Shown in pieces: positions 15,196-27,099 of a stretch of 64,000 bases of DNA. Each line of letters starts with the position of its first letter. The stretch's first letter is position 1. The translations under genes and the position numbers were made by a program. The notes beneath the pieces were generated by a model. It did no database searches and was not told the origin of the DNA. It was given only the letters and a program-made list of their open reading frames with translations. This DNA comes from Phialophora verrucosa (Eukaryota > Ascomycota > Eurotiomycetes > Chaetothyriales > Herpotrichiellaceae), in NCBI GenBank assembly GCA_002099365.1, contig MSED01000010.1, positions 62,001 to 126,000 on the forward strand. The letters are read 5' to 3'.

Positions 15196-15229
15196 CGAGG
15201 TCGTTAAGAAGCGAGCGATAAGGGAGGGA

Positions 15230-15528
15230 TATAATAGGGCGGTAATACTTATAGCGCTAATTAGCTATATATATCTATATAATATATAGATAAGTAACTA
15301 TACTATCTAATTAGTTAAATCCTTAGCGTAAGGCTATATACCTCCGCTATATATTATAGGTAGAGTAGTTATATATATTTAATATATATATATACTATAG
15401 GTAATAAAATATATAATACTATTACTTATAAAGCTGTTTATTACTATATAGTGTACCGGGGACGAAGAGGTAGTGCCTACCGCCGTATAACCCTCTACCT
15501 AAAGGCTATAAAGCCTCACCCTAGTTTA
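15230..15528 (+). repeat. Gypsy-2 3' LTR
   Basis: This is the partner of 3,847-4,145. It begins TATAATAGGGCGG (TG changed to TA by RIP) and ends AGTTTA, followed by the CTAG target duplication. Confidence 0.88.
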
Positions 15529-15532
15529 CTAG

Positions 15533-16870
15533 AACCGGTAGTACTATTAAAATAATAAGGTAATATTCTAATATACTAAAAAATATAGATAATTATAATA
15601 ATAACGGAATAACCTAAGTTTATAATATAATAGAGAAAGGATATTATCGCTGCTAGATATAACGATAAGTTTATAAGCTACTAAGGAATTAATAAAATAA
15701 TTAAGCTAATTATAAAAGACTATAAGTAGCTATAACTATAAAAAGAGATTAAAGAATAAATTAAGGGATATAATATATACTATAAAGTAAAGTATATAAA
15801 ATATAAGCTATATAGATTACTATAAATAATCGAATTACTAAATTAGATATAGTTAACAATCGCGCTTAACTTTATTATTAAACTACTAAAGTCTAGGGAA
15901 CTACTAATAGAAGTCGAGTATAATTTAATCTTAGTTATTAGGGATAAGCTAACTAAATATATATATTTTAAACTATAGAAAGAATTAGCGATAACTAAAG
16001 ATATAATATATACCCTTATTAAGATAATAACAGTATAATATAGTATACTAAATATAATTAAATTAAATTAAGATAAATTATTTATATTATAGTTCTAGTA
16101 ATTACTTATAGACCTTATAGGGACGTATTAGAAACTATTAATAATATATTATCTATAGATAGATAGATAGACTAAAAGAATAAACTAGACACTAGAGTAA
16201 TACTTACGATACTATATAAATTACTAATAGAACGATTAGGTAGAACTCCTACTAATTATATAATTTATATATAATAATTTAATATTAGCAACAGGTATAT
16301 CGCTATTTTACGCTAATTATAGAAGATACCCGAATATTAAGAAAGATTCGAGAGGAATAAAACTAATTATAGAGAAGGTAAAAATCTCGATTAAGAAATT
16401 ATAATTATTATATAAAATACTTAAATAAGAACTATAGAAAATCTAATAAAAAACGATAAAATAAGTAAATAAGAAAAGATCTAAGGGGCTAGACTTTTAA
16501 GAAGGGGAAAAAGTTTATATTTTATAAAAAAATATTAAAACGATAAAGCTATTAAATAAACTTAATTATACGAAAATCGGACCCTATAAAATTAAAAGAA
16601 AACTAGGACTAGTTATATTTAAAATAGAATTACTTATTAATATAAATATTTACCTAGTCTTTTATAAATTATTACTAAAAAAGGTACTATAAAGCGCTAA
16701 ACTAGGACTAATATTAATCTATAAGGAAACCTAAGAACTTCTATATAATATAAAAAGAATTATAGACTATTTTAATAAAAAACTAAGGCGCTACCTAGTT
16801 AAGTAGTTAAGGTACGACGACTCTAAAAATATATAGGAACCGAAGAAGTATTTATCTAGAAACCTCGTTA
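15533..16870 (+). pseudogene. Gypsy-1A pol remnant, second part: integrase and chromodomain
   Basis: This continues the Gypsy-1A frame interrupted at 3,846 and aligns with 45,445-46,800 of Gypsy-1B. The integrase core lies about 15,600-16,450. At about 16,760-16,870 a short segment corresponds to the chromodomain of Gypsy-1B (there KWLGYNNSKNMWEP), here with more RIP changes. It identifies the family as chromovirus-type Ty3/Gypsy. Sequence 16,890-17,112, between pol and the Gypsy-3 insertion, belongs to the 3' region that in Gypsy-1B carries the antisense ORF. Confidence 0.7.
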
Positions 16871-17107
16871 AACGGTATTACTAAATAAGAGGTTAACTTA
16901 CTATAGGCTAACTACCGTTAAAGTTTAATACCTTATTTTAGTTAACGGAGTCTATTATAGGAACCTCTTACTAGATAAAGTCGGGCTCGGTAAGGGCTAC
17001 TTTATCCTAAGCTAGCGCCTTATCGAAAGCACCTAACGCTATTATTTTTCGTTTTAATATATTACTAAAGATTTTATCTAAATAGGTTGAGAAATCTTAA
17101 AGGTCGG

Positions 17108-17112
17108 TATCG
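17108..17112. repeat. Left target-site duplication of Gypsy-3 (TATCG)
   Basis: The five bases next to the left LTR read TATCG. The five right of the other LTR (23,303-23,307) read TATTA. They differ only by C-to-T and G-to-A changes, compatible with one duplicated target altered by RIP. Confidence 0.5.
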
Positions 17113-17472
17113 TATAACGGTACAGTACACTAATAGAAGAAGATAGGGCGAATACTATATAAAGGTATAAATTACTTAATACTAAGAGACTAAACTAGAG
17201 AGAGGGAAAGGGTATAAAAGGCGCGGTACCTATTACCTTAAATAAATACTTCCCTCCGCTAAGGATTTCGGTATACACGTAAGCCGCTAAGGATTTTAGT
17301 TATATATAGTTAATTAGCGTTTAGCTGTATAATTATATAGCCTTACTTACCTAATTAGGATAAAGCTTAGTAGGTACGCGCTTTACCGGAAATAGTCGCC
17401 TATAGCCTATAGCTTTATCTTTTATTATATACGGTCGCGTATATATACTTAAACCTAATATAGGCTATAATA
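17113..17472 (-). repeat. Gypsy-3 3' LTR (minus strand)
   Basis: This 360-bp repeat has termini TATAACGG and GCTATAATA, the RIP-altered forms of a TG...CA LTR. The same repeat appears at 22,943, 26,645, 32,475, 56,571 and 59,618. Confidence 0.88.
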
Positions 17473-17499
17473 ATACCCCCTCTCTTTAAGAAAGCCTAT

Positions 17500-20400
17500 C
17501 CTTAAGCTTTATTATTATTATTATAATTCTCTATTAGTTTATTATTTTCTTAATAATATAGCTAATCTTATAATCTTCTTAAGGGTTTTAGTTATTAAAA
17601 ATACTTCTTATAATAATTATAGACTTTATATAATATATTCTTAAAGTTAGAAGTTAAGTATTATTTGAGGTTTTTATTTTAGTTTAGTTACTATACTTAA
17701 TATTATAGCTTACTATAGCGCTTTCGTATAGCTAAAATTTCTTTAACCTCTTATTTATTCTCTCTATTTACTTTAATTAGAGGTAGAGGTTTATTAACTT
17801 ATCTTAAAAGAGGGTCGTCTAATACCTTTCTAAGCCGGTTAGGAGAAAAGACTAAATATACCTTTATTAAAGAGGGTAGGTCTAGTCTAAAGGAGTTCCT
17901 AATTTACTTTAGAATACGGAATAAATTTACTATTTAGTGCTCTAGTTTTCGGCTAAAATAGTTAATCTTCTAGTTCTTTATTAATACTTAAACTAAGTTA
18001 CCTTCTATAAAGTTAACTTCTTAATAATACTTATTAGCTTAGTGTTTTTATTATTCTTAAGCGAGCTTTATTATATTATATATTAGCTCTTAGATATTAT
18101 ATATTCGATAAGCGAGTTATTAAGCTTTATTTTAGTTAAGCTGTTCTCGCGTATTTAAGAGTTCTTTTAAAGGTTTCTAATTAAAAGAGGTTCTTAACTT
18201 ATATTTATTTTTAATAAAGAAAGGGCTTATATCTATAGAGTTATAAGGGAGTATAGCTTAAGTATAGTCTATTATTAGTAAGAGGTTAGTCTAGTTATTT
18301 TAATAGTAATTTATAAAAGGCTATAGTTATTAATTAAGGTATTAGTTTATAATTTCTATTTATTTATTAATCTATAAATAGAAAGCCGTTAACAGCTTAA
18401 GCTTAATTTCTAGAATATAGTAAAACTCTATCTAGAACTTAAATATAAACTATAAGCCGCGGTTAAAGATTATTATATCTAGAGGCTTATAGTTTCGGTA
18501 GATAAAGAAGATAAATAACTATACTATCTCCTTTATAGTAATAGTTTTATAATAAAGGATAGAGTAAGCTCGCTTCTCTAGACGATTAATTACTATATAT
18601 ATTATATTATATTTATTTTAATCTATAGAAAAAGACTTAAAATCTATTATAATATACTATTATAGTCGATTAAGAATAAATAGTAGCTTTAGAGTTCCTA
18701 GTAATAAGTCTTAAGGGACTATAGTACACTAATAAGTATAATAATTCTAAATAAACTAAGTAATATCTCTAAAGAGATTCAGTTAATAATAATAAATAAA
18801 TAGTAGTTTACTTATTTTATTTCGGTTAAGGTAAGTTATCGAAACTTAATTATATATTTTCGCGATTAGCTTAGTTTATAGTTTATCTTTATTTAAGATT
18901 ACTAGTCTCTTCTTAAGTTATAATAGTTTTTATAATAATATCTAAAAGTGCTAGTTTAGATAAGCCTTTTTTCTTTCGGCGTTTAATAGAGGACTCTTAT
19001 AATTTATTTATAATATCTAATTAATTAGCTCTAAAGAGTTAAGGCTTATAGGCGCTAATAAAAATAGCGGAATAACCTCTTTACCTAACCTTTTCGGGCC
19101 TAGTAAGGTTTATATTTAGTCTTCTTTTATCGCCTATTTCTAGTCTTTCTAATTCTATCCTCGTTAAGTTAAGGCGTTAGCTCGCTTATTTTATTTTCCT
19201 AGGCGATATTAGATCCTAAAGTAATACTAGGTAAGGATATTAGCTTAATAGGCTTATTAAGCGGTTAATAGCCTCTTAAATATAAAATATTCTAAGGCTT
19301 TATAGTCGGTAAGGACTAGAATATTTAGCTCTATACTCTAAAGCTCCGCGCGTTAAGTTTTAAGAGTATATATAATAGCGAATATTTCTTTATTATAGAT
19401 ATTATAGTTATATTTCGCTAGAGCTATTATCTTTAAATAATATATAATAAAATATTAATTTCTATTAGTTAGGTTTTACTAAAAGAGTATATTAGCGATA
19501 ACTTTATCTAAGGCGTTAGTCTTTAGTATTATTTTACGATCTAAGTAAAAATACCTTAGTATTAGAGCTATTATTAACCGATACTTTAGTTCCTTAAACG
19601 CTTATATATAATCTTTACTAAAGGTAAAGGGATAGTCCTTCTTTATAAGCTAAGTTAAGAGGCGCGTAATTCGGCTAAAATTTTAGATAAAGATATAATA
19701 GAAGTTATAGAACTTTAGGAACGCTTATATTTTCTTTATAGTATTAAAGACTTTCTAAATTAATAGTACCGCTATCTTTACGGGATCTATATATATACCC
19801 TTAGTGCTAATAATAAACTTAAGGTATTTAGTTTACTTAACTCGAAACTTACTTTTCTTAATATCGATTTAAAGTCTAGCTTTCTATAATCGCGATAGGA
19901 CCTTCTTTATATATTTTATATATTCTAGCTTATTCTCTAAATAAATTAAGATATTATTTAGATAGGCTATAATAAAGTTATTTAGGTAGTTAAATAGGAT
20001 ATTATTTATATAGCGCTAGTAGATCGCTAAGTTATTTATTAGCCTAAAGGGGACTACCTTATATTTATAGGTCTTATAACGAATATAAAAGGTAATAAGT
20101 TCCTTAAAATTTAAGTATATATAAATATAGTAAAAAGCCTAGCGAATATTAAGCTTTATAAATATCCGAGCCCTATTAAGTCGAGCTAAGGTCTCGTTAA
20201 TTAAAAGTAAAGGGTAGCGGTCCTTTTTAGTAAAAGTATTTAATTTCCGATAGTTAATATAAAATCTTAGTTCTCCTTTAGATTTTTCGATAAATAAGGT
20301 AAATAAAGCGAAAGGGGATTAACTAAGTTCGATAAACCCCTTTTAGAGGTTCTCTTTAAGGTACTTCTTTACTAATAAAAGCTTATCTATACTTATTTAA

Positions 20401-22900
20401 TATAAGAGACTATATCCTAAATTATATTCCTCTTTTAGCTATATTTAATAATTATAAAAGTAAAAGAATAAAAGGGTATCTAAAGCCTTCTTTAAGAATA
20501 TATTATAGAATTTCTAGTACTCTTAAGAGAATAATCGCTATATAAGTTATTCTTTAGTCTCTTCTATTTAAGGGTTTATTCGGTTTTAGATAAGTTTATT
20601 AATTTTATAGAGGTTTATAGTAAATAAAGTATTCTTCTTCTTCTTTAGGTTTCAGTAAAATTTTACCGCTCTAATTATAGTAATATCTATAATAGTTATA
20701 CTTTAGGGGGATAGCGATACTTTTATATAGTTATCTTTTATTTTAATATAGCTATCTTCCGGAGATACTTTTATATCGCTACCTTTATCCGTCCTCGCGG
20801 TATAGGTTAATATTAATTCGCGATATATAACTTTTAGTCGGTTCTATAGGTTTCGTTTATAGATACGACTAATTATAGTCTATAGAATAAATCTAATAAG
20901 TAAACACCTAACTAAAGGAAGTTTAAAGATTAGATCTAGTCTAGGTACTATTTTTAAATATATAAAACTTTAGGGGTACGAATTTCGTCTATCCGCTCGA
21001 TATTTATTTTTATAGGCGAATAATTAGTCCCGTCTAGTAATATCTTTCTAGTACTATTATAAGATTATAGTAACTTAAAGGCTTTAGCGAAATATATAAA
21101 TCTCTCGAGTAAATATTAGCTTATCTTAATAGTCTTAAGGTTAAAGTAAGCGTTAGTTTTATATATTTAACTATATATTAAAGTAGATAAATTACTTTCT
21201 TTCTAGAATTAAATTATAACTCTTTAGATCTAGTATAAGTATAGGGAGGTTCTATTATTTTTATTTATCGACTTCTAGATATAGGGTTAAGATTTTAGTA
21301 ACTAGCTTTTTAAAGCGCTTATTATATCTTTTTATAGAGTAAGAGGTCTCTAGACGAGTAATAAAGATATTTAAGAATTAAGTTAAATCGCGCGCGAGCT
21401 TAGTATTAATAAAAATAAATCTATTTACTCTAAAGTCGGCTAAGGTAAAGGTTTAAACTATATATCTATTAAATAATAATTTATATAGTATAGTAAAGTA
21501 CTTTCCGCCTAATAGCTAACTTAAATTAATAAAGAAGATACTAATATTATATTTCCTTAAGAAGAAGACTTCCTCTAGAGTTATTCTTTTCCTAGTTCTT
21601 CCTTTTAGGCTTCGCTAACCTTAATAGCCTTATTCTTAGCTTTTATAGGGTAATCTCGAGAGAAGTATCTTAGTTAGCGATAAGTAAAATATATCTTAGC
21701 GCGACTTAAGGCTTACTTAATAATATCGTCGTAAGTTAGTTAATTCTATAGAGGCTAACTATTTTCTTTATTTAATTCTAGAAATAGTATAAATATAGTA
21801 TATATATTTAGGGTAGGAGTTAATATAGCCTTATCGGTTAGTTTATTTCCTATTATATAACGAGCCTTATAGCGGGCCTTCTCTTTATTAACTAATTATA
21901 ATTCTTAGTTAGTTTATCGATAGATATTAGCGATATCTTAATAAGTTTATAGAATATAAAAAGTTAATATAATTACTACTTATAGAGTTAATATTAATTT
22001 ATTTTATAAGTTAAGATAGAGGTTATTTTCTAGTATATCGCCTTCGCTAACTAAATATAAGAACTTAGTATAGAAGTTATTAAATAGTTCTATTACCTTT
22101 ATATAAAGGGCTTAATACTCTTCTTATATATTCTCGACTCGATAAGGGTCGATATAAGTTCTTACTAAGAACTTAAGTATATCTATAGTATTAATAAATA
22201 GATCTTTCTTATTAAGGCTATAGTAGAATTATAGATAACGTTATATATCTCTAGTAGTATAGCTATATAGATATATTATCTTAACTTCTTTAAAGGGGAA
22301 TTAAGAGGTATTAGCGGAGAATTTACTAAGAACCTTAAATTTCTATAACTTAAAGGTAAGCTCCTTTCTATTAAAGAGAGGCTTAGGGTCGAAGATACTA
22401 ATATATTATACTAAGGTTAGTTCTAAGATCGTACTTTAATTATATTTAAGGTAGTCGATAATAGCTTATTTCTATATAATTTAATAATTAAGATTTATAA
22501 TTTATTTCTTTTATTTAACGATCTAAATCTAGGAATCTTAGATAGTACCTTTTTAGTCTATAATAATATTTCGGCTTTAGTTAATTATTTCTAGGAGAGT
22601 CTATTTAAGGATAGCTTTAACCTTAGCTACGGTTTTATACCTTAGTAGTTAGTAAAGCTATAGAGCTAATTTAATATCTCTAGCTATATACAATCTATAT
22701 TAATCTATACTAATAAGTCTAGATTCGATATTAAGAGTATTAAATTTAGTATTTTATTTAGTAGTCGATAGGATAGTTTAGTTATTGATCTTAAGATTAT
22801 TTAAGTTAGTTAGTTATACTATTATTAGCGGGTTTAGTTAGTAGTAGTTAAGTTATCGGCTTTAGTTTATTCTAGTTAGTTCTTAATCGGGTAGAATATT
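17500..22900 (-). pseudogene. Gypsy-3 gag-pol remnant
   Basis: The reverse complement follows the conceptual gag, protease, RT, RNase H, integrase and chromodomain order of Gypsy-4 along its whole length. RIP stops occur throughout and the RT aspartates are replaced by Asn. There are no signs of activity. Confidence 0.75.
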
Positions 22901-22942
22901 ATAATTCCTTTCTAGGATAGTAATAAGGTAAGTTTAGTCTAA

Positions 22943-23302
22943 TATAATAGTATAGTATACTAATAGAAGAAGATAAAGCGAATACTATATAAAGATATAG
23001 ATTACTTAATACTAAGAGACTAAACTAGAGAGAGAGAAAGGATATAAAAGGCGCGATACTTATTATCTTAAATAAATACTTCCCTCTACTAAGGATTTCG
23101 GTATACGCGTAAGCCGCTAAGGATTTTAGTTATATATAGCTAATTAGCGTTTAGCTATATAATTATATAGCCTTACTTACCTAATTAGGATAAAGCTTAG
23201 TAGGTACGCGCTTTACTAGAAATAGTCGCTTATAGCTTATAGCCTTATCTTCTATTATATACAGTCGTGTATATATACTCGGACCTAGTATAGGCTGTAA
23301 TA
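22943..23302 (-). repeat. Gypsy-3 5' LTR (minus strand)
   Basis: This is the partner of 17,113-17,472, 360 bp long, ending GGCTGTAATA. It is followed by TATTA, the proposed right target duplication. Confidence 0.88.
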
Positions 23303-23640
23303 TATTACCCTCTTTTAACTCTATAAGTACCTTTTATAAATATATAATCTTACGCCTTTTAGCCCTTAACTTAGCTATTAGTTATTTCTTTTACTCTCTA
23401 ATCTTATAAAGTTCCTCTATAGAAAAAGTTTTATTATACTCTCTTCGGTGCTGAAGATATATAGCGTACTTTACGCTCTACTCCCTAAAGTAGAAGTAAA
23501 CCTCGCTATAGTTTATATACTTAGTATAGGCTACTATCGCTTTAGTTTATTTAATAAATTTAATATAATCGGTAACTATATTCTAGTGTTACTACTATAG
23601 GATAATAAGCTTAGACGACTTAAGGGGTTTAGGGTTCGGC
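23303..23640 (-). pseudogene. Gypsy-1A antisense ORF remnant: Cys-rich motif plus coiled coil
   Basis: On the minus strand, between pol and the 3' LTR, a frame broken only by TAA/TAG reads through a short region with Tyr where Cys codons may have stood (TGC/TGT to TAC/TAT). It passes the phrase KTFSIEELYKIREQKKQLI and continues into a Lys/Arg/Leu-rich coiled coil (AKLRAKRRKI). The Gypsy-1B copy at 46,800-47,460 shows the same layout with different residues (DDTFSDAKFNAL, then a coiled coil). This supports a conserved accessory protein of the family, encoded opposite to gag-pol. Function is unknown. Confidence 0.5.
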
Positions 23641-23758
23641 TTTTACACTCTAAAGACCTATATAGTTAGCTATAGGCGAGAGGGGAAGATAATAAATAGG
23701 TAGGCGGTAGCCTACCTTAAGTATATTACGGATAATAAATAGACTAAAGAGAGGAAAG

Positions 23759-24184
23759 TATTATAAACCGACCTTTATACGATTAGCTAGGGTTAAAAGG
23801 TAGAAGGTTAAGCGAGCGGAAGGTAGCCTCGTTAGTAAAGCTAATTTAGGTTACATAGGCTTACGTAACCTTCGGAATAGGAAATAGGCTGTTATATATA
23901 TTATATAGTATAGAGGCAACAGCTGTAACTATACAACACCTAGACTTACCGGAAGAGGAAACCTATTTATATATATAGCTACAGTTAAATTTATCTCTAT
24001 AGGAGACGTAGTTAATAATAGTTATACTCTAACCCTTACCTTTAGGTCTTAAGAGTATTATTCTACCTTACGCCGTTATAAGTAACTATATACCTTTACC
24101 TTAGGCTAGTATTATATTACTACTCCCCTAATAAGAGAAACCTCTTAAACTATAGTATTACCTTATATAGAGCGATTTATAATA
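23759..24184 (+). repeat. Gypsy-1A 3' LTR
   Basis: This 426-bp repeat begins TATTATAAACCGACC and ends GCGATTTATAATA. The first 25 bases and the last 200 or so match the Gypsy-1B LTRs. The middle section diverges, so 1A and 1B are subfamilies. Confidence 0.82.
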
Positions 24185-24189
24185 ATAAA

Positions 24190-25576
24190 GTCTTCTTTAG
24201 CTTCTACCGCTTCTTCTTTATATAAACTACCTCTTTAAGCCCTTATTTCTCGACTTTTAGTAGAGTAATCTTTACTTAAAGTTAGTGGTAGTATTTTAGG
24301 ACGCGTTAACCTTTAGGACCGAGAATATCGCCTATAGCCTCTTTAACGACTTAATTAATCTCTTTCTAGTCGGATAAGGAAATAGACGAGTAAGATCTAG
24401 AGACTTTACTTAAAGGACGGCTTTAGTGAGGCTATAGTTAAGTAGATAGCTGCTTTAGCACTATCGAAGAATCTAGTAGATATAGTCTAGTTTAAGTAAA
24501 TCTAGACACGATATTTTACTTTAAGAAGGCTTTTTCGAATGCTGATTTAAATAGTATATAAAACTAGGCCTTATTTATTTTATAAAGTGCTTAAGTCGCT
24601 TAGATCTAGTTGCTAAGTTCCTACGAGTAGTATACTGCTAGTAGAGTGAATATACTAACATCTAGTAGCTGTAAACGATAAGTTGTATATAGTGGAAATA
24701 CGTATATATAAATATTATATTTATCGCAATAATTAAGGAAATCTATATTAATATAAGAGTTATAACCGTCGAGTAGTAAAAGCTGTAGATCTCGACCATT
24801 TCTAGCCTTAGACTTTGTTGCTGAGTCGAATACCCTAGATAACCAGTCTATTGCGAGTTCAGTATTGGTCTATCCAGTTAGGGAACTTACAAAATAGCAG
24901 CCATCTTCCGGTTAATAGTCATTGAGCTAAGTGTCCTGGATATTGCCTGAGGCGGCTGAATAGATAAGCGCCGGTGGTAGTGAGGTTCCGTCTATATAAA
25001 TGTAAGTAATTAAGGTTATCCAAGTCCTATTGCCATCCTAAGCGGCGCCCTGTAGCTTTCCTTAATCCTTCCAGACTTTAGTAAAGATCCTTCGAGTCTT
25101 TTATAGTACTCCGATAAGAAAGCCCTTTTCGTTTATATTATAGATATTGTAAGGAGTATAATCGTATTTATTCCATTTCTCTTGTAGAATATCGAAGAAG
25201 TGGCTTACTAATCGCCAGTTATCCGCCTTTTTTCGAGAGACATCGAAGCCAGATAGGTACTGAGACGTGATAATAGCTCGGTGCTGCTGGACAAAACGAG
25301 AAGTCCAGTTCTTCCCGGGCCATTTACCGCTGATATTGTACGCAAACGTGCGAATGTTGTAGTGATTAGGAGGTAGCCCACGGCGTGTAAGCTCGTCGAT
25401 ATACTTGAGAAGTCGCTCATGCTGGGCTCGAGACAGGAGACTGTATTGTTCGCGGTAGTCGTTACAGGGCTGGATTTGGCCTTTTTTGCGTCTAGCCAGG
25501 GTTGTTCAATGTAATTGGCTAGAACCATCGTCATGAGTCGACAGAGCAGCGCTCTGGGCCTCTAAATCCATCAGGT
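24190..25576 (-). pseudogene. pogo/Fot1-like transposase, truncated by Gypsy-1A
   Basis: The minus-strand frame starts about 25,576 (MDLEAQSAAL) and runs through an HTH/CENP-B-like region (YSLLSRAQHERLLKYIDEL, GKWPGKNWTSRFVQQH). It then enters the DDE_1 core (YNINEKGFLIGVL, DGTSLPPALIYSAASGN, LLLLDG) and a C-terminal helical tail (HQLQVKITLLKVEKQGLKE). It ends at 24,184, where Gypsy-1A is inserted. The first catalytic Asp is Asn at 25,131-25,133 (GAC to AAC) and several stops (TAA, TAG, TGA) occur. The 24,780-25,576 part keeps normal composition, while the rest is RIP-altered. Remaining 3' sequence would lie left of the window. Confidence 0.8.
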
Positions 25577-25594
25577 TTGACTGGATTTGATGCA

Positions 25595-26644
25595 TCAGTC
25601 GTGGAGATATCGCAGGTTGAAGGTTATAGGTGGACGCGTCTCGAACGCGTGCATAGGTGGGGAAGTGCACGGTGGGGGGAGACCTAGTATAAATCGCTTC
25701 TCGAATTGCTCATGTTCGTGTTTACCGCGGCGGACCTTCTCGTCCTGCAATTCACGCCAAATGAAGAATGAGTTAGTTGCACAAACGTCCAATAACCACC
25801 ATGCTAAGAGGCGCCAATTTCGAGTCTCGAATGACCTGTGACAGCTAAAGCTGTAGCGGAGTTAGTTGTGAAGGTCGATTGCATTCATATGGTGATTGTA
25901 TACATTAATAGCATTAGGAATAGGTAGGGTTATTTGAGGTTTATCCCCGAATATAGGGCGTGCAATTAATGCATTAATAGACGAGTCCTTAGGTCGTCGT
26001 CGCTTACGCATCACCTAATTAGGGCCCTCGCCCTGGCCGTCTACTGAAAACGCGGTAGTAAGGACGTTAATTAAGTTATTATCCTACTATATAAAGTATA
26101 AGATTATATCCTTTATAATAAAGCGAGAAAATATTAATCCGTAATAAAGAGGTATATTAATATCCTTAAAATAAAGTAGGTCCTAAAGAATACTATAGAT
26201 ATTTTTATATATTATATCTATAACACTAATTCCTAGGGATAAAAGATATTTCGCGATTTATTCGTTTAGAAATAAGTTATTAAGGAATATTAGATAATTC
26301 CTACCCAGGTATTTTATTAGGAGTTCCTTATATAGCTTAATAGAAGCCTAGAATATATCCGCGAGAGGTATTAGATATTATTTATCCTTAATATAGAATT
26401 ATTAAATCCGCTTACTATAGTATATTTTAAAGCTATATTTAGATAAGTAACTAAGCTAATTAAAGTAATAACTATAAAATCTAAGGCTCTAGATCTTATA
26501 ACCTTAATTAATCGGCTTATTCTTAAGCTTTACTATATACTAAGAGCGCCCTTTAAATACTACTATAATCTCGTTAATAGCTAGCTAACTTAAGGGTATT
26601 ACTATAGTACTATAATTTCGTTATACTATAGACTATATAAGTTT
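25595..26644 (-). pseudogene. piggyBac-like transposase copy 1, catalytic and C-terminal part
   Basis: This is a DDE_Tnp_1_7 (piggyBac) transposase fragment, minus strand. In order it reads VVFKGRS and KLKNKPINQGYK after the first catalytic site, then IFLNNLF, GLIFSRFIIK, then the well-preserved tail YNHHMNAIDLHNQL and WWLLDVCATNSFFIWREL. The first catalytic Asp is Asn at 26,573-26,575, and the D of the LDNLF-type motif is also Asn. Bases 25,595-26,050 retain CA/TG and are hardly mutated; 26,050-26,644 is RIP-altered. The last residues (25,595-25,687) are not piggyBac but the start of the inserted pogo element. The N-terminal half continues at 32,840-33,417 beyond Gypsy-4. Confidence 0.85.
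26640..26644. repeat. Left target-site duplication of Gypsy-4 (AGTTT)
   Basis: AGTTT left of the element pairs with GGTTT at 32,835-32,839. The uninterrupted paralog at 49,082-49,086 reads GGTTT, so the left copy carries one RIP-type G-to-A change. Confidence 0.8.
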
Positions 26645-27004
26645 TATTATAGCCTATACTAGGTCTAAGTATATATACGCGACCGTATACGATAGAAGAT
26701 AAAGCTATAGGCTGTAGGCGACTATTTCCGGTAAAGCGCGTGCCTACTAAGCTTTATCCTAATTAGGTAAGTAAGGCTATATAATTATATAGCTAAACGC
26801 TAATTAGCTACACGTAACTAAAATCCTTAGCGGCTTACGCGTATACCGAAATCCTTAGCGGAGGGAAGTATTTATCTAGGGTAATAGATATCGCGCCTTT
26901 TATACTCTTTTTCTCTCTTTAGTTTAGTCTCTTAATATTAAGTAATTTATATCTTTATATAATATTTACCCTATCTTTTTCTATTAGTATATTATACTAT
27001 TATA
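26645..27004 (+). repeat. Gypsy-4 5' LTR
   Basis: 360 bp, TATTATAGCC...TATTATA, both ends altered from TG...CA. It matches 32,475-32,834. Confidence 0.9.
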
Positions 27005-27099
27005 TTAAACTAAACTTACTTTATTACTATCCTAAAAAGAAATTATAATATCTTACCTAACTAAGAACCGACTAGAATAAACTAAAGCTAATAACTTAA

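Larger units (their letters stand above)
3847..15528 (+). mobile_element. Gypsy-2: 11.7-kb Ty3/Gypsy retrotransposon inserted in Gypsy-1A
   Basis: Two near-identical 299-bp LTRs (3,847-4,145 and 15,230-15,528) flank an 11.1-kb interior read on the + strand. The target is the pol gene of Gypsy-1A: the host sequence left of 3,847 and right of 15,528 is contiguous in Gypsy-1B near 45,440. A CTAG duplication flanks it (3,843-3,846 and 15,529-15,532), possibly 5 bp if the terminal A is shared. The order is gag, protease, RT/RNase H, integrase, then an extra long frame. All coding parts are full of RIP-type stops. It is about 4 kb longer than the other Gypsy elements here because of the region after integrase. 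Confidence 0.85.
17113..23302 (-). mobile_element. Gypsy-3: Ty3/Gypsy chromovirus, minus strand, inserted in Gypsy-1A
   Basis: Two 360-bp LTRs (17,113-17,472 and 22,943-23,302) enclose a 5.5-kb interior that is the reverse complement of Gypsy-4 (26,645-32,834). Read on the minus strand, gag starts near 22,900 and pol runs towards 17,500. The RT Y-L-D-D motif region lies near 19,940-19,980 and reads Y-L-N-N. The insertion is in the 3' part of Gypsy-1A, splitting its antisense ORF region. CA and TG are nearly absent, so no ATG-initiated frame remains. Confidence 0.85.
1..24184 (+). mobile_element. Gypsy-1A: Ty3/Gypsy retrotransposon, 5' end outside window, split by two later elements
   Basis: This is a RIP-degraded Gypsy chromovirus of the same family as Gypsy-1B (40,461-47,891). 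The DNA matches Gypsy-1B from about 1,195 to 3,846 and again from about 15,529 to 16,870, and ends in a family-1 LTR at 23,759-24,184. It is broken by Gypsy-2 (3,847-15,528) and Gypsy-3 (17,113-23,302). The 5' LTR and most of gag lie left of position 1. The element itself sits in the C-terminal coding end of the pogo transposase, so its right edge (24,184) abuts transposase sequence. Bases 1-1,190 are very AT-rich and I could not match them to a domain; they are probably gag or leader. Confidence 0.8.

Noticed and set aside
25587..25841. 84-aa + strand frame
   Set aside because: Antisense shadow of the piggyBac C-terminus and pogo leader.
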